The notes under the pieces were generated by a model. It ran no database searches and had not been told where the DNA came from. It saw only the letters and a list, made by a program, of their open reading frames with translations. From positions 1 through 64,000 of the forward strand of contig PQKR01000011.1 of assembly GCA_002918705.1 (NCBI GenBank): a DNA stretch of 64,000 nucleotides. Reading direction: 5' to 3'. The first letter of the stretch is position 1. Every line of letters begins with the position of its first letter. This DNA comes from Escherichia sp. ESNIH1. GTDB lineage: Bacteria > Pseudomonadota > Gammaproteobacteria > Enterobacterales > Enterobacteriaceae. Both the position numbers and the translations under genes were made by a program. Below, one piece after another: positions 9,341 through 20,025 of the stretch.

Positions 9341-10111
9341 CTAATCCAACGTAAAGGCATCAGCATCCTGCCAGGCCGGGAACTTTTCACGATAATCTTT
9401 CAGCGCGGCCAGCGACAGCTCGGCATCAATGCGTGTGGCCTGATGCGGCTCGGCGGTCGCGAGGATCTCACCCTGCGGGCTGACGATCCGGCTGTCGCCG
9501 CGGTAGTGGTGTCCGTTGCCGTCGGTACCGACACGGTTACAGCCCGCAACGTAGGCCTGATTCTCAATGGCGCGCGCTACCAGCAGGGCCTGCCAGTGCA
9601 GCGAGCGCGGCGCAGGCCAGTTAGCCACGTACAGGGCCAGGTCGTAGTCGTTGCGGTTGCGCGACCAGACCGGGAAGCGCAGGTCATAGCAGACCAGGGG
9701 GAGAATGCGCCAGCCGCGCCACTCAAAGACCACGCGCTCGGTACCGGCCTCATAGTGGTGATGTTCGTCGGCCATGCGAAACAGGTGACGCTTATCATAG
9801 CTATGCACCTTGCCCTCCGGCTCAACCAGCAGGAAGCGGTTTACCGGCCCGCGTTCGCTCTGTAGCGCTGCGCTACCGGCAACCAGGGCATTCGTCTGCT
9901 GCGCTTTGGCCTGCATCCATGCAATCACCTCACTCTGCGGCAGCGACTGCTGCGCGGCCTGCATAGCAAAACCCGTCGTAAACATCTCCGGCAGAACGAT
10001 AACGTCGCGCCCGATAATCGTTTCCAGTTGGCGATCGAAGTGCCGCAGGTTAGCGGGACCATCCATCCACACCAGCGGCTGTTGCAACAGCGTAATTTTA
10101 AAACCAGGCAC
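9341..10111 (-). CDS. yafV: Nitrilase-family amidase YafV (omega-amidase)
   Basis: A carbon-nitrogen hydrolase; E. coli YafV has been described as a 2-oxoglutaramate amidase that acts in methionine salvage and metabolite repair. The Glu-Lys-Cys triad is visible in VLPEMFTTGFAM, YDKRHLFRMADEH and LVCYDLRFPVW. I set the start at the GTG at 10111, preceded by a strong ggggaga site six bases away. This gives 256 residues as in E. coli; the longer in-frame start upstream has no support. In E. coli ivy follows this gene; here the next gene is fadE. Confidence 0.92.
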   Translation of the reverse strand: MPGFKITLLQQPLVWMDGPANLRHFDRQLETIIGRDVIVLPEMFTTGFAMQAAQQSLPQSEVIAWMQAKAQQTNALVAGSAALQSERGPVNRFLLVEPEGKVHSYDKRHLFRMADEHHHYEAGTERVVFEWRGWRILPLVCYDLRFPVWSRNRNDYDLALYVANWPAPRSLHWQALLVARAIENQAYVAGCNRVGTDGNGHHYRGDSRIVSPQGEILATAEPHQATRIDAELSLAALKDYREKFPAWQDADAFTLD

Positions 10112-10175
10112 GATGAGTCTCCCCATTTTTGTAGCGTCCGAACACTCTACCACGGCAAAACGCGAATGTGTGGCA

Positions 10176-10201
10176 ATAAAAAACCCCGCCCGGAGGCAGG
10201 G
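10176..10201 (-). terminator. Terminator of fadE
   Basis: On the minus strand the stem ccctgcc / ggcgggg (one G-U pair, 4-base loop) is followed by ttttttatt, just after the fadE stop. Confidence 0.75.
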
Positions 10202-10222
10202 TCGGTTGCGGCACAGATAACG

Positions 10223-12682
10223 TTACGCGGCTTCGATTTTACGCACTTTTTCCGGCAGCAGGGGAAGCAGGGGCTTAACCGGCTGAGTAGCCAGCGCGTC
10301 TGCCTCGAAATCATCCACGTTGATACTGCGCAGGCGGCTCTCTTCAGCTTTGGTCAGGATCCGCGCTTCGTCATAGTCGATAATCCCCTTAGCCAGCGCG
10401 TCGTTGGCCAACGCGTCGAGACGGGTGAACGGCAGGTTCTTACCGAGCTCTTTACAGATGCGCTGGTGGATCGGATCTGCAGCCATCACGTCCAGCAGGG
10501 CGTCTTCCAGCAGGCCGACCGGGTTATGCTCGCTGGCCGTCAGGTACTGACCGCGGCCAATGCGGGAGCGGGTGGCACACGGCGTTTGCAGGATCTTCGC
10601 CACAGCATGGTCCAGCTTGTCCGACGGGGCAAGGTAGTGACGCCCGGTAGGGAAGATGGTCGCGCGGAGCAGGGCGGCAACGCCACGGTTCGGGAAGTTC
10701 GCCAGCAGATCGTCCATCGCCTGCTCTGCTTTATAGATCGCATCCTGCACGCCCCAGTGAACCAGCGGCAGATCGGCTTCATGGCGGCCTTCATCGTCGT
10801 ACCGTTTCAGCGTCGCGCTGGCGAGGAAGATCTGGCTCAGAATATCCCCCAGACGCGCTGAGATACGCTCGCGACGTTTCAGGCTACCGCCCAGCACCGC
10901 CATTGAGACATCCGACAGCATCGCCAGGTTAGCGCTCAGACGGTTAAGGTGCTGATAGTAGCGGCGGGTCGCATCCCCGGTTGGCGTGCTGCTGGTCAGG
11001 CCGCGAGTCAGGCCAAGCCAGAAGCTGCGTACCGTATTGCTGCCCACGTGGCCGATGTGCTTAAACAGCAGCTTATCGAAGGCGTTAAGATCGTTGCTCT
11101 GGGCAGCCGCCATCTCATCCAGTACATAAGGATGGCAGCGGATTGCCCCCTGGCCGAAGATCATCATACTGCGGGTAAGGATGTTGGCCCCTTCCACGGT
11201 AATCGCGATTGGCGCGCCCTGGTAGACGCGAGCAAGGAAGTTACTCTCGCCGAGCATAATGCCTTTCCCGCCGGCGATATCCATAGCATCAATAATCGAC
11301 TGCTGCCCGCGGTGGGTGCAGTGATATTTGACGATAGCGGAGAGCACCGCCGGTTTTTCACCGAGCACAATAGCGTAGGTGATCAGCGACGCAGCGGCAT
11401 CCATCACGTAGGCGTTACCGGCAATGCGCGCCAGCGGCTCTTCGATCCCCTCCATCTTGCCGATGGCGATGCGGAACTGGCGACGAATATGCGCGTAGGC
11501 GCCGATACCCATCGCCGCAGACTTCAGGCCACCGGTAGAGTTGGATGGCAGGGTAATGCCGCGGCCTACCGACAGGCACTCCACCAGCATCCGCCAGCCC
11601 TGACCGGCCATTTTTGGTCCACCGATGATGTAGTCAATCGGCACAAAGATATCCTGACCGCGGGTCGGTCCGTTCTGGAATGGAACGTTAAGCGGGAAGT
11701 GGCGACGGCCAATCTCCACGCCGGGGGTGCTGGTGGGGATCAATGCACAGGTAATGCCCAGCTCTTCGTCGCCGCCCAGCAGTTTTTCCGGGTCGGAGAG
11801 TTTAAACGCGAGGCCCAGCACGGTAGCGATGGGCGCCAGCGTAATATAGCGTTTGTTCCAGGTCAGGCGCATACCGAGCACCTGCTCGCCCTGCCACTCG
11901 CCCATACACACCACGCCGGTGTCCGGGATAGCACCGGCATCGGAACCCGCTTCCGGGCTGGTCAGGGCAAAGCAGGGGATCTCGTCCCCACGGGCAAGAC
12001 GCGGCAGATAGTGATTTTTCTGCTCTTCGGTACCGTAGTGTTGCAGCAGTTCGCCCGGGCCTAAGGAGTTAGGCACCCCGACGGTGATAGCCAGAATACC
12101 GGAGACGCCGGAGAGCTTCTGCAGTACGCGGGACTGGGCATAGGCGGAGAACTCAAGGCCGCCGTACTCTTTTTTGATGATCATCGCAAAGAAGCGGTGC
12201 TCTTTCAGGTACGCCCACAGTTCAGGAGGCAGGTCGGCCATCTCATGGGTGATCTGGAAATCATTCGCCATGCGGCAGGCCTCTTCCACCGGCCCGTCAA
12301 TAAACGCCTGCTCTTCGGCAGTCAGGCGCGGCTGCGGATAGTTATGCAGCTTTTTCCAGTCTGGATTGCCGCGGAACAGATCGCCTTCCCACCAGGTCGT
12401 CCCGGCGTCAATGGCCTCTTTCTCGGTGCGCGACATCGGCGGCATCACCTTGCGGAAGCCGCGAAACACCGGGGCGGAGATCATCGATTTACGCATCGCG
12501 GGCAAATTGAACGGCACCAGGATAATAGCGAGCGGCACCAGCACCCAGATGGACCACAGGCCGGAAACGCCAAGCGCGGCGGTCCAGGCCAGTAAAATCA
12601 GGCTACTTAAAAACAGGCTGACGCGGTGGTAGAACAGCGCGCCAATCAGTACGACTGTTGCGATAAGACTCAAAATCATCAT
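10223..12682 (-). CDS. fadE: Acyl-CoA dehydrogenase FadE
   Basis: Catalyses the first, FAD-dependent oxidation of fatty acid beta-oxidation (acyl-CoA to trans-2-enoyl-CoA). The protein has 819 residues, the long enterobacterial FadE form. It has two N-terminal hydrophobic segments (about 2-22 and 27-60), an acyl-CoA dehydrogenase core with [15 protein letters not shown] (about 240) and [20 protein letters not shown] (about 500), and the C-terminal DUF1974 region. The ATG at 12682 is preferred over an upstream in-frame TTG because it follows a gggagc site and gives the E. coli N-terminus MMILS. A FadR-type operator lies just upstream. Confidence 0.96.
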   Translation of the reverse strand: MMILSLIATVVLIGALFYHRVSLFLSSLILLAWTAALGVSGLWSIWVLVPLAIILVPFNLPAMRKSMISAPVFRGFRKVMPPMSRTEKEAIDAGTTWWEGDLFRGNPDWKKLHNYPQPRLTAEEQAFIDGPVEEACRMANDFQITHEMADLPPELWAYLKEHRFFAMIIKKEYGGLEFSAYAQSRVLQKLSGVSGILAITVGVPNSLGPGELLQHYGTEEQKNHYLPRLARGDEIPCFALTSPEAGSDAGAIPDTGVVCMGEWQGEQVLGMRLTWNKRYITLAPIATVLGLAFKLSDPEKLLGGDEELGITCALIPTSTPGVEIGRRHFPLNVPFQNGPTRGQDIFVPIDYIIGGPKMAGQGWRMLVECLSVGRGITLPSNSTGGLKSAAMGIGAYAHIRRQFRIAIGKMEGIEEPLARIAGNAYVMDAAASLITYAIVLGEKPAVLSAIVKYHCTHRGQQSIIDAMDIAGGKGIMLGESNFLARVYQGAPIAITVEGANILTRSMMIFGQGAIRCHPYVLDEMAAAQSNDLNAFDKLLFKHIGHVGSNTVRSFWLGLTRGLTSSTPTGDATRRYYQHLNRLSANLAMLSDVSMAVLGGSLKRRERISARLGDILSQIFLASATLKRYDDEGRHEADLPLVHWGVQDAIYKAEQAMDDLLANFPNRGVAALLRATIFPTGRHYLAPSDKLDHAVAKILQTPCATRSRIGRGQYLTASEHNPVGLLEDALLDVMAADPIHQRICKELGKNLPFTRLDALANDALAKGIIDYDEARILTKAEESRLRSINVDDFEADALATQPVKPLLPLLPEKVRKIEAA

Positions 12683-12704
12683 AAACAATTGCTCCCTGGC
12701 TTGT

Positions 12705-12721
12705 AGGAGGTCTGACCACTT
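12705..12721. promoter_or_regulatory. Probable FadR operator of fadE
   Basis: AGGAGGTCTGACCACTT contains the palindromic core GGTCTGACC, matching the known FadR consensus (AACTGGTCNGACCTGTT) at its centre. It lies 23 bases upstream of the fadE start, where FadR would repress until long-chain acyl-CoA releases it. Confidence 0.75.
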
Positions 12722-12919
12722 TAGATGATATTGTTGTAGTGGATGCCACTATATTTAGCAATGTGTTTACAAAGTAATTACAACCTGGTTCACATTGTTG
12801 AAGGTGATGAGGGCACGGATACCTAAAACGCCCGGTGATAAGTATGGCTTTAGCTTCTCGCGTGTGGTGCTATCCGGTAAACTGCGCAGGTAAAATTTAT
12901 CTATTCTGAAGGACATCTT

Positions 12920-13501
12920 ATGTACCAGGATCTGATTCGTAACGAACTGAATGAAGCGGCGGAGACGCTGGCTAACTTTCTGCAGGATGACGCCAATATT
13001 CACGCTATCCAGCGCGCCGCGGTGCTGCTGGCCGACAGCTTCAAAGCCGGTGGTAAAGTGCTCTCCTGCGGCAACGGCGGTTCACACTGTGATGCGATGC
13101 ACTTTGCGGAAGAGCTGACCGGTCGCTACCGCGAGAATCGTCCGGGCTACCCGGCTATCGCTATCTCTGACGTCAGCCACATCTCCTGCGTCGGTAACGA
13201 TTTTGGCTACGACTACATCTTCTCCCGCTATGTAGAAGCAGTAGGCCGCGAGGGTGACGTGCTGCTGGGCATCTCTACCTCTGGTAACTCTGGCAACGTG
13301 ATCAAAGCGATCGACGCTGCGCGCGCCAAAGGCATGAAGGTGATTACCCTGACCGGCAAAGACGGCGGCAAAATGGCCGGCAGCGCCGACATTGAGATCC
13401 GCGTTCCGCACTTTGGCTACGCCGACCGCATTCAGGAAATTCATATCAAAGTGATCCACATCTTGATTCAACTGATTGAAAAAGAGATGGTGAAGGCTTA
13501 A
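12920..13501 (+). CDS. gmhA: Sedoheptulose-7-phosphate isomerase
   Basis: Converts sedoheptulose 7-phosphate to D-glycero-D-manno-heptose 7-phosphate, the first step of ADP-heptose synthesis for the LPS inner core. The SIS-domain phosphosugar motifs are intact: [21 protein letters not shown] (about 51-71) and [13 protein letters not shown] (about 115-127). It has 193 residues, as in E. coli (also called lpcA). The ATG follows a gaaggac site. yafJ follows after 46 bases in the same direction. Confidence 0.96.
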   Translation: MYQDLIRNELNEAAETLANFLQDDANIHAIQRAAVLLADSFKAGGKVLSCGNGGSHCDAMHFAEELTGRYRENRPGYPAIAISDVSHISCVGNDFGYDYIFSRYVEAVGREGDVLLGISTSGNSGNVIKAIDAARAKGMKVITLTGKDGGKMAGSADIEIRVPHFGYADRIQEIHIKVIHILIQLIEKEMVKA

Positions 13502-13547
13502 GACGTCGTACGGGGGCCCGGCCCCCGATGAGCTGTGGAGGTGTTGT

Positions 13548-14315
13548 ATGTGCGAACTGCTCGGGATGAGCGCCAATGTGCCTACCGATATTTGCTTTAG
13601 TTTTACCGGGCTGGTTCAGCGCGGTGGGGGAACCGGGCCGCACAAAGACGGCTGGGGCATTACCTTTTATGAAGGCAAAGGCTGTCGCACGTTCAAAGAT
13701 CCACAGCCCAGCTACAACTCTCCGATAGCGAAACTGGTTCAGGACTACCCGATCAAATCGTGTTCGGTGGTGGCCCATATTCGGCAGGCTAACCGGGGAG
13801 AGGTGTCGCTGGAGAATACCCACCCCTTTACCCGCGAGCTATGGGGTCGCAACTGGACCTACGCCCATAACGGCCAGCTGACGGGCTATAAGTCGCTGGA
13901 GACCGGTAACTTCCGTCCGGTGGGTGAAACCGACAGCGAGAAAGCGTTTTGCTGGCTGCTGCATAAGCTCACCGCGCGCTATCCGCGCACGCCAGGTAAT
14001 ATGGCGGCGGTATTTAAGTACATCGCGACGCTGGCAGGGGAGCTGCGTGAGAAGGGCGTATTCAATATGCTGCTGTCAGACGGACGCTACGTCATGGCGT
14101 TCTGCTCGACCAATCTGTTTTGGATCACTCGCCGCGCGCCGTTTGGCGTGGCCAAGCTGCTGGATCAGGATGTGGAGATCGACTTCCAAAAAGAGACCAC
14201 GCCGAATGACGTGGTCTCTGTGATTGCTACCCAGCCGCTAACCGGCAATGAAACCTGGCATAAAATCATGCCAGGGGAGTGGGTGCTATTTTGTCTCGGA
14301 GAGCGTGTAGTTTGA
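13548..14315 (+). CDS. yafJ: Class II glutamine amidotransferase-like protein YafJ
   Basis: 255 residues of the GATase_4 (class II, N-terminal nucleophile) family. The nucleophile Cys2 is present in [10 protein letters not shown]. The glutamine-site segments HIRQANRG (about 76) and THPF...W..AHNGQL (about 90-110) are preserved. The acceptor reaction is unknown. The ATG follows a tggaggtg site. Its last 30 bases overlap the 3' end of the oppositely oriented yafK. Confidence 0.93.
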   Translation: MCELLGMSANVPTDICFSFTGLVQRGGGTGPHKDGWGITFYEGKGCRTFKDPQPSYNSPIAKLVQDYPIKSCSVVAHIRQANRGEVSLENTHPFTRELWGRNWTYAHNGQLTGYKSLETGNFRPVGETDSEKAFCWLLHKLTARYPRTPGNMAAVFKYIATLAGELREKGVFNMLLSDGRYVMAFCSTNLFWITRRAPFGVAKLLDQDVEIDFQKETTPNDVVSVIATQPLTGNETWHKIMPGEWVLFCLGERVV

Positions 14316-15029
14316 CGCCAGCTGAGGCTGGATCGCGCCGCTGCTGTTAAGCGGCTTGCTCACTACGTAACGACCGTCCACCACCGAAACGACCGGCGGC
14401 TGGTGGAGGGTATTGAAGTAGTCATAGCCCGGCTTCAGCTGCTTCCAGAAGTCCGCGTAGAGCGAATACTTATGGCGCGCCATATTGGCATCGGTCATAC
14501 GGAACGGATAGATGCTTACCTGCACGCTCGGTTGACCAAAGACCAGGGCACCTGTGACGAACTGGAAGATCTCATCAATACCAGAGTCGGTCATGGCGTA
14601 GCAGCCCACTGAGACGCACGCCCCGTGGATCATCAGGTATTTTCCTTCATAGCCGTGCGAGCGATCGTAGGCATTAGGAAAACCGATGTTGATCGCCTTA
14701 TAGAACCGGCTGTCAGGCTTAAGCTGGCTGCGCTGAATGCTATAGAACCCTTCCGGGCTTTTGAAATCGCCCTGGCGCTGTTTCGGACCGAGGCCACCGG
14801 AGTAGTTACAGATCTTATAGCTATCCATCAGCTGGTACTGCTCGCCCATCTTGACGTACAGCTCAAGCGTGCGCTCTTCCTTGAAGATCTGGATATAGAC
14901 CGGGGAACCCATTAACTGCTGCTTATATTCTTTACTAACGGGCGTTGTTGAGCTGTTGCTGCTGAGCAGGCCGGCAAACGAGACGCACGGTATTGTAAGC
15001 ATCGCAATGAATAATGCGATTATGCGCAT
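14286..15029 (-). CDS. dpaA: L,D-transpeptidase-family protein YafK (DpaA, Lpp-peptidoglycan amidase)
   Basis: A periplasmic YkuD-fold protein of 247 residues with an N-terminal signal peptide (about 1-19). The catalytic motif is at His135 and Cys143 ([15 protein letters not shown]). E. coli YafK/DpaA is established as the hydrolase that releases Braun lipoprotein (Lpp) from peptidoglycan rather than a true transpeptidase; that function is inferred here from similarity. It overlaps the yafJ 3' end tail-to-tail by 30 bp. Confidence 0.92.
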   Translation of the reverse strand: MRIIALFIAMLTIPCVSFAGLLSSNSSTTPVSKEYKQQLMGSPVYIQIFKEERTLELYVKMGEQYQLMDSYKICNYSGGLGPKQRQGDFKSPEGFYSIQRSQLKPDSRFYKAINIGFPNAYDRSHGYEGKYLMIHGACVSVGCYAMTDSGIDEIFQFVTGALVFGQPSVQVSIYPFRMTDANMARHKYSLYADFWKQLKPGYDYFNTLHQPPVVSVVDGRYVVSKPLNSSGAIQPQLASNYTLSETK

Positions 15030-15255
15030 ACTACTTGTTCCTTGATAAAGCGGTTACCACATTGCCAGGACGGCAAAAGAGATCCGAAATCAGACTAATC
15101 TGTATTAGGAGCGCTCACATTATCACCCCCGTATTTTTTCGCAAGCCCGCCAGGCGGAGTTTACAAATTGTTTTGCTCAGACCCCATCATACCGCTATTC
15201 AAGACCGTTGGCTAAGCTTGTGCATACGCGGAGCTTCTCATTTTATCTGCAAAAG

Positions 15256-15271
15256 CTGTATACTTATCCAG
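15256..15271. promoter_or_regulatory. Probable LexA box of dinB
   Basis: CTGTATACTTATCCAG fits the LexA consensus CTGT-N8-ACAG with one mismatch in the right half. It lies 34 bases upstream of the dinB start, the same position as the SOS box of E. coli dinB. Confidence 0.75.
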
Positions 15272-15304
15272 TGAGGGCAGAGACTTCCCAGGCAAAATAA
15301 GCAG

Positions 15305-16360
15305 ATGCGAAAAATAATACATGTTGATATGGACTGCTTTTTCGCAGCGGTTGAGATGCGCGACAATCCCGCCCTGCGAGATATCCCTATCGCCATCGGT
15401 GGCAGCCGCGAGCGGCGGGGGGTGATCAGCACCGCCAACTACCCGGCGCGCAAGTTTGGCGTACGCAGCGCCATGCCTACCGGAATGGCGCTCAAGCTCT
15501 GCCCCCATCTCACCCTGCTGCCGGGGCGCTTTGACGCCTATAAAGAGGCCTCGCGCCATATTCAGGCGATCTTCTCCCGCTACACGTCGCGCATTGAACC
15601 GCTCTCGCTGGATGAAGCCTTTCTCGATGTGACCGACAGCGTGCACTGCCACGGCTCGGCTACCCTGATGGCCCAGGAGATCCGCCAGAGCATCTTTAAC
15701 GAGCTGCAGCTTACCGCCTCGGCGGGCGTTGCGCCGGTCAAGTTTCTGGCCAAGATCGCCTCCGACCTGAACAAGCCCAACGGGCAGTACGTCATTACCC
15801 CAGACGAGGTGCCTGCCTTTTTGAAGACGCTACCGCTGTCAAAAATTCCGGGCGTCGGTAAAGTCTCGGCCGCAAAGCTGGAGACGCTCGGCCTGCGTAC
15901 CTGCGAGGATGTGCAGAAGAGCGACCTCGCCATGCTCCTCAAGCGCTTCGGTAAGTTTGGCCGCGTGCTCTGGGAGCGCAGTCAGGGGATCGACGAGCGG
16001 GAGATCACCGGCGAGCGGCTGCGCAAGTCGGTGGGCGTAGAGCGTACGCTGGCAGAGGACATCCACGAGTGGGAAGCGTGTGTGGCGATCATCGAGCGCC
16101 TCTATCCGGAGCTGGAGCGGCGGCTGACCGCCGTTAAGCCGGATCTGCTGATCGCCCGCCAGGGAGTGAAGCTTAAGTTTAACGATTTTCAGCAAACCAC
16201 CCAGGAGCATGTCTGGCCGCAGCTGAATAAAGAGGATCTGATCGCCACTGCCCGCAACGTGTGGGAAGAGCGGCGGGGAGAGCGCGGGGTGCGGCTGGTG
16301 GGACTGCATGTGACGCTGCTCGATCCGCAGCTTGAGCGGCAGCTGGTTTTAGGCCTGTAA
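15305..16360 (+). CDS. dinB: DNA polymerase IV
   Basis: SOS-induced Y-family translesion polymerase of 351 residues, as in E. coli. The palm metal ligands are visible as Asp8 ([12 protein letters not shown]) and the Asp-Glu pair in SLDEAFLDV (about 103-104); Phe13 is the steric-gate position. The HhH segment [13 protein letters not shown] (about 180-192) and the little-finger domain follow. The extreme C-terminus QLVLGL is the beta-clamp binding tail. The yafNOP genes that follow dinB in E. coli K-12 are absent here. Confidence 0.97.
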   Translation: MRKIIHVDMDCFFAAVEMRDNPALRDIPIAIGGSRERRGVISTANYPARKFGVRSAMPTGMALKLCPHLTLLPGRFDAYKEASRHIQAIFSRYTSRIEPLSLDEAFLDVTDSVHCHGSATLMAQEIRQSIFNELQLTASAGVAPVKFLAKIASDLNKPNGQYVITPDEVPAFLKTLPLSKIPGVGKVSAAKLETLGLRTCEDVQKSDLAMLLKRFGKFGRVLWERSQGIDEREITGERLRKSVGVERTLAEDIHEWEACVAIIERLYPELERRLTAVKPDLLIARQGVKLKFNDFQQTTQEHVWPQLNKEDLIATARNVWEERRGERGVRLVGLHVTLLDPQLERQLVLGL

Positions 16361-16364
16361 AAAA

Positions 16365-16440
16365 GCCCGGTGGCGGCTTCGCCTTACCGGGCCTACATTG
16401 TTGAACCGTAGGCCGGGTAAGCGTAGCGCCACCCGGCGTT
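16365..16440. repeat. BIME: inverted pair of REP elements
   Basis: Two REP-type imperfect palindromes in opposite orientation (gcccggtggcggcttcgcc...ccgggcctac and gtaggccgggtaagcgtagcgcc...cccggc), separated by about 12 bases. They lie in the convergent gap between dinB and pepD. Such units stabilise mRNA ends and bind gyrase or IHF in enterobacteria. Confidence 0.85.
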
Positions 16441-16446
16441 TGCTCG

Positions 16447-17904
16447 TTACTTCGCGGGGATCGCCTTCAGCAGTTCGGTCAGCAGGGTCCAGTACTGGCC
16501 CACGCTTTCGATGTGTACCTGCTCATCCGGGGAGTGCGGACCGGTGATGGTTGGCCCGATAGAGACCATATCCATATCCGGGTACGGCTTTTTAAACAGG
16601 CCGCACTCGAGACCGGCGTGGATCACCTGGATGTTCGGCGTTTTGTCGAACAGGCGCTGATAGGTTTCACGTACCAGCTGCATTACCGGGGATTTCGCAT
16701 CCGGCTGCCAGCCTGGATAGCTGCCTTTTGCCGAGGTCTGCGCGCCTGCCAGCTTGCCTAACGACTCCAGCATGCTGACCACATACTCTTTACCGCTGTC
16801 GATCAGGGAGCGGATCAGGCAGATGATCTCTGCGCTCTCATCCTGCATGGTCACTACGCCCACGTTCAGGGAGGTTTCCACCACGCCTTTCGCCACGTCA
16901 GAGTTGCGGATCACGCCGTTCGGCGTGGCGTTCAGCAGCTGAACGAACGCGTCGCGGGAAGCGGTGGTCAGCGCAGCTTTATCAGAGGCAACGCTCTCCA
17001 GCTGTACGGTCAGGTTCTTCTCTTTAATTGCCAGCTCGTTGGTCAGGATAGCCTGGTACGCATCCGCCAGCGCCTTCAGCTGTTCAGCTTTATCTGCGGC
17101 AACGGCCACGGTGGCGAAAGCTTCACGCGGAATGGCGTTACGCAGCGTGCCGCCGTTGAAGTCCAGCAGGCGCAGATCCAGCTCGGCAGCATGATCGGCG
17201 AGGAAACGAGCCAGCAGCTTGTTGGCGTTGCCAAGACCGAGATGGATATCACCGCCGGAGTGGCCACCTTTCAGGCCCTTCAGCGTCAGGCGGAACGTCT
17301 CAAAGCCAGCGGGAACCGCTTCGCGGGAGAGGGCCAGGGTAGAGATAAAGTCGATGCCACCGGCGCAGCCCATGTAGATCTCACCCTCTTCTTCAGAGTC
17401 GGTGTTGATCAGGATATCCGCCTGTAACCAGCCAGCCTGCAGACCAAACGCGCCGTCCATGCCGGCCTCTTCGGTCATGGTTAGCAGCACTTCCAGCGGG
17501 CCGTGGGCCACGGTGTCGTCTGCCAGCACCGCCAGCGCAGAGGCCATGCCGATACCGTTATCTGCGCCCAGGGTCGTGCCACGGGCTTTTACCCACTCGC
17601 CGTCAACGTAAGGCTGAATCGGGTCAACGGTGAAATCGTGCACGGTGTCGTGGTTTTTCTGCGGCACCATATCCAGGTGCGCCTGTAGCACCACCGGCTT
17701 GCGGTTTTCCATACCGGCGGTGGCAGGCTTACGGATCAGGATGTTGCCGACCTGGTCGCGCTCGGCGTGAAAGCCTTTCTCTTTCGCCCAGCCCATAACG
17801 TGTTCAGCAAGCTGTTCTTCATGGTAGGAGGGGTGCGGAATAGAGCAGATCTTAGCAAAAATATCCCACAGCGGTTGGGGGGATAGTTGAGACAGTTCAG
17901 ACAT
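16447..17904 (-). CDS. pepD: Aminoacyl-histidine dipeptidase (peptidase D)
   Basis: Cytoplasmic metallopeptidase (M20 family) that hydrolyses Xaa-His dipeptides such as carnosine. The start at 17904 gives 485 residues, the E. coli length, and an N-terminus MSELSQLSPQPLWDIFAKI; the frame extends upstream without support. Zinc-site segments are VLQAHLDMVPQ (about 78-88), TTLGADNGIGMA with the bridging Asp, and TEEAGMDGAFG. In E. coli it is flanked by gpt, as here. Confidence 0.96.
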   Translation of the reverse strand: MSELSQLSPQPLWDIFAKICSIPHPSYHEEQLAEHVMGWAKEKGFHAERDQVGNILIRKPATAGMENRKPVVLQAHLDMVPQKNHDTVHDFTVDPIQPYVDGEWVKARGTTLGADNGIGMASALAVLADDTVAHGPLEVLLTMTEEAGMDGAFGLQAGWLQADILINTDSEEEGEIYMGCAGGIDFISTLALSREAVPAGFETFRLTLKGLKGGHSGGDIHLGLGNANKLLARFLADHAAELDLRLLDFNGGTLRNAIPREAFATVAVAADKAEQLKALADAYQAILTNELAIKEKNLTVQLESVASDKAALTTASRDAFVQLLNATPNGVIRNSDVAKGVVETSLNVGVVTMQDESAEIICLIRSLIDSGKEYVVSMLESLGKLAGAQTSAKGSYPGWQPDAKSPVMQLVRETYQRLFDKTPNIQVIHAGLECGLFKKPYPDMDMVSIGPTITGPHSPDEQVHIESVGQYWTLLTELLKAIPAK

Positions 17905-18159
17905 AATGATTCTCCATGTCAATGGCCTGCAAGACAGAGGGGCAGGGCACAGGATTAGCGATAACAGAGCATCACGCGCGTTGCGGGTGAGATAGAGGGA
18001 GAATACCACTTTATTGCCTGTCTGAGTGTGACACATGTAAAAAGCGCAGGGCGGGCCGCGTAACACTGGTTTTTAGTGCGTCAGATCTCTATAATCTCGC
18101 GCAACCCATTTTCCCCTGAACACATTTAAGCCGCTTTACAATAGGCTGGGACACTTCAC

Positions 18160-18618
18160 ATGAGCGAAAAATACGTCGTCACCTGGGACATGTTGCAAAT
18201 TCACGCCCGCAAGCTGGCCGCGCGCCTGCTGCCGTCAGAACAGTGGAAAGGCATCATTGCCGTTAGCCGTGGTGGTTTAGTTCCTGCAGCCCTGCTGGCC
18301 CGTGAGCTGGGTATTCGCCATGTAGATACCGTTTGCATCTCCAGCTATGACCACGACAACCAGCGCGAGCTGAAAGTGCTGAAACGTGCCGAAGGCGACG
18401 GTGAAGGCTTTATCGTCATCGACGATCTGGTCGATACCGGCGGTACCGCAGTCGCTATCCGTGAGATGTACCCAAAAGCCCACTTCGTAACCGTTTTCGC
18501 CAAGCCGGCTGGCCGCCCGCTGGTTGATGACTACGTGATCGATATCCCGCAGGATACCTGGATTGAGCAGCCGTGGGATATGGGTGTGGTCTTCGTACCG
18601 CCAATCTCTGGCCGCTAA
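18160..18618 (+). CDS. gpt: Xanthine-guanine phosphoribosyltransferase
   Basis: Salvages xanthine, guanine and, less well, hypoxanthine to nucleotides using PRPP. At 152 residues it has the E. coli length. The PRPP-binding loop is [13 protein letters not shown] (about 86-98) and the early [16 protein letters not shown] segment is present. It is divergent from pepD. Confidence 0.97.
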   Translation: MSEKYVVTWDMLQIHARKLAARLLPSEQWKGIIAVSRGGLVPAALLARELGIRHVDTVCISSYDHDNQRELKVLKRAEGDGEGFIVIDDLVDTGGTAVAIREMYPKAHFVTVFAKPAGRPLVDDYVIDIPQDTWIEQPWDMGVVFVPPISGR

Positions 18619-18638
18619 GCCGCTTTTTTCTAAACTTT

Positions 18639-18666
18639 ACGCCCGGTTATGCCGGGCGTTCTGTTA
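18639..18666 (+). terminator. Terminator of gpt
   Basis: Perfect stem acgcccgg / ccgggcgt with a 5-base loop, followed by a T-rich tail (tctgttattt). Confidence 0.75.
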
Positions 18667-18723
18667 TTTAGCGCCCGGCAGGTTACAATAGATGAAGTGA
18701 CGTAATCATGGAGGCTGCGCGCA

Positions 18724-19968
18724 ATGTCCCAGGCTAACCTCAGCGAAACCCTGTTCAAACCCCGATTCAAACATCCCGAAACCTCGACGCTGGTGCGCCG
18801 TTTTCAGCGGGGCAACCCTCCGGCTATGGACTCGGCGCTGGACGGAGCCAGCGTTCCGCACTGGTACCGCTTGATCAACCGCCTGCTATGGGTCTGGCGC
18901 GGGGTCGATCCGCGTGAAATTCTCGACGTGCAGGCGCGCATCGTTATGAGCCAGGCCGAGCGTACCGACAGCGATCTCTATGACACGGTGGTGGGCTATC
19001 GCGGCGGCAACTGGATCTACGAGTGGGCTACCCAGGCGATGAAGTGGCAGCAGAAGGCCAGCCAGACCCAGGATGATGCCCTCAGCGGCCGCCAGTGGCT
19101 TCACGCCTCTAACCTCTACAGCATTGCGGCTTATCCGCATTTAAAAGGCGACGACCTGGCCGAGCAGGCGCAGGCCCTGGCCAATCGTGCCTATGAAGAG
19201 GCCGCTCGTCGTCTGCCCGGCAAGCTGCGCGAGCTGGAGTTCGCTATTCCCGGCGGTTCGCCGCTGGTGGGCTTTTTACACATGCCGAAAGGCGACGGCC
19301 CCTTCCCGACGGTGCTGGTGTGCGGCGGTCTTGATAGTCTTCAGAGCGACTACTACAACCTGTTTGAGCGCTACTTTGCGCCGAACGGCATCGCGATGTT
19401 GACCCTTGATATGCCGTCGATTGGATTCTCGTCGAAGTGGAAGCTAACCCAGGACTCCAGCATGCTGCACCAGCACGTGCTGAAAGCGCTGCCGGACATT
19501 CCGTGGATCGATCACACCCGGGTAGCTGCCTTTGGTTTCCGCTTTGGGGCGAACGTTGCCGTACGGCTGGCCTACCTTGAATCACCGCGCCTGAAAGCGG
19601 TGGCCTGCCTCGGGCCGGTGGTGCACTCGTTGTTAACCGACTCTCAGCGCCTAAGCGGCGTGCCGGAGATGTATCTCGACGTGCTGGCCAGCTGTCTTGG
19701 GATGCATGACGCCTCGGACGAGGCGCTGCGCGTGGAGCTGAACCGCTATTCGTTAAAAACGCAGGGGCTGCTGGGACGCCGCTGTCCAACGCCGATGCTC
19801 TCCGGCTTCTGGAAAAACGATCCCTTTAGCCCGGAAGAGGAGTCCCGGCTCATTGCCTCCTCTTCTGCTGACGGCAAGCTGCTGGAGATCCCCTTTAAGC
19901 CGGTTTACCGCAATTTTGATAAGTCACTGCAGGAAATTACTGCCTGGATGAAGTATAGATTGCGTTAA
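18724..19968 (+). CDS. frsA: Esterase FrsA (YafA)
   Basis: 414 residues of the DUF1100 alpha/beta-hydrolase family. E. coli FrsA was reported to bind the IIA-Glc protein and to influence fermentation versus respiration; an esterase activity has also been described. The hydrolase portion runs from about residue 180, with [13 protein letters not shown] (about 198-210) and [16 protein letters not shown] (about 261-276) at the usual nucleophile-elbow position, where Phe replaces the expected Ser (G-F-R-F-G). The start ATG follows a ggaggct site. crl follows. Confidence 0.93.
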   Translation: MSQANLSETLFKPRFKHPETSTLVRRFQRGNPPAMDSALDGASVPHWYRLINRLLWVWRGVDPREILDVQARIVMSQAERTDSDLYDTVVGYRGGNWIYEWATQAMKWQQKASQTQDDALSGRQWLHASNLYSIAAYPHLKGDDLAEQAQALANRAYEEAARRLPGKLRELEFAIPGGSPLVGFLHMPKGDGPFPTVLVCGGLDSLQSDYYNLFERYFAPNGIAMLTLDMPSIGFSSKWKLTQDSSMLHQHVLKALPDIPWIDHTRVAAFGFRFGANVAVRLAYLESPRLKAVACLGPVVHSLLTDSQRLSGVPEMYLDVLASCLGMHDASDEALRVELNRYSLKTQGLLGRRCPTPMLSGFWKNDPFSPEEESRLIASSSADGKLLEIPFKPVYRNFDKSLQEITAWMKYRLR

Positions 19969-20025
19969 TGCGTTACTTAATTCCATTGATTTGGTAAAAC
20001 AGTTGCATCACAAAAGGAGATCGCA

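Noticed and set aside
10949..12064. Long open frame (371 codons) on the plus strand opposite fadE
   Set aside because: It lies entirely within fadE in antisense. Composition is Arg/Gly/His-rich without domain features, as expected of a shadow frame in GC-rich coding DNA.
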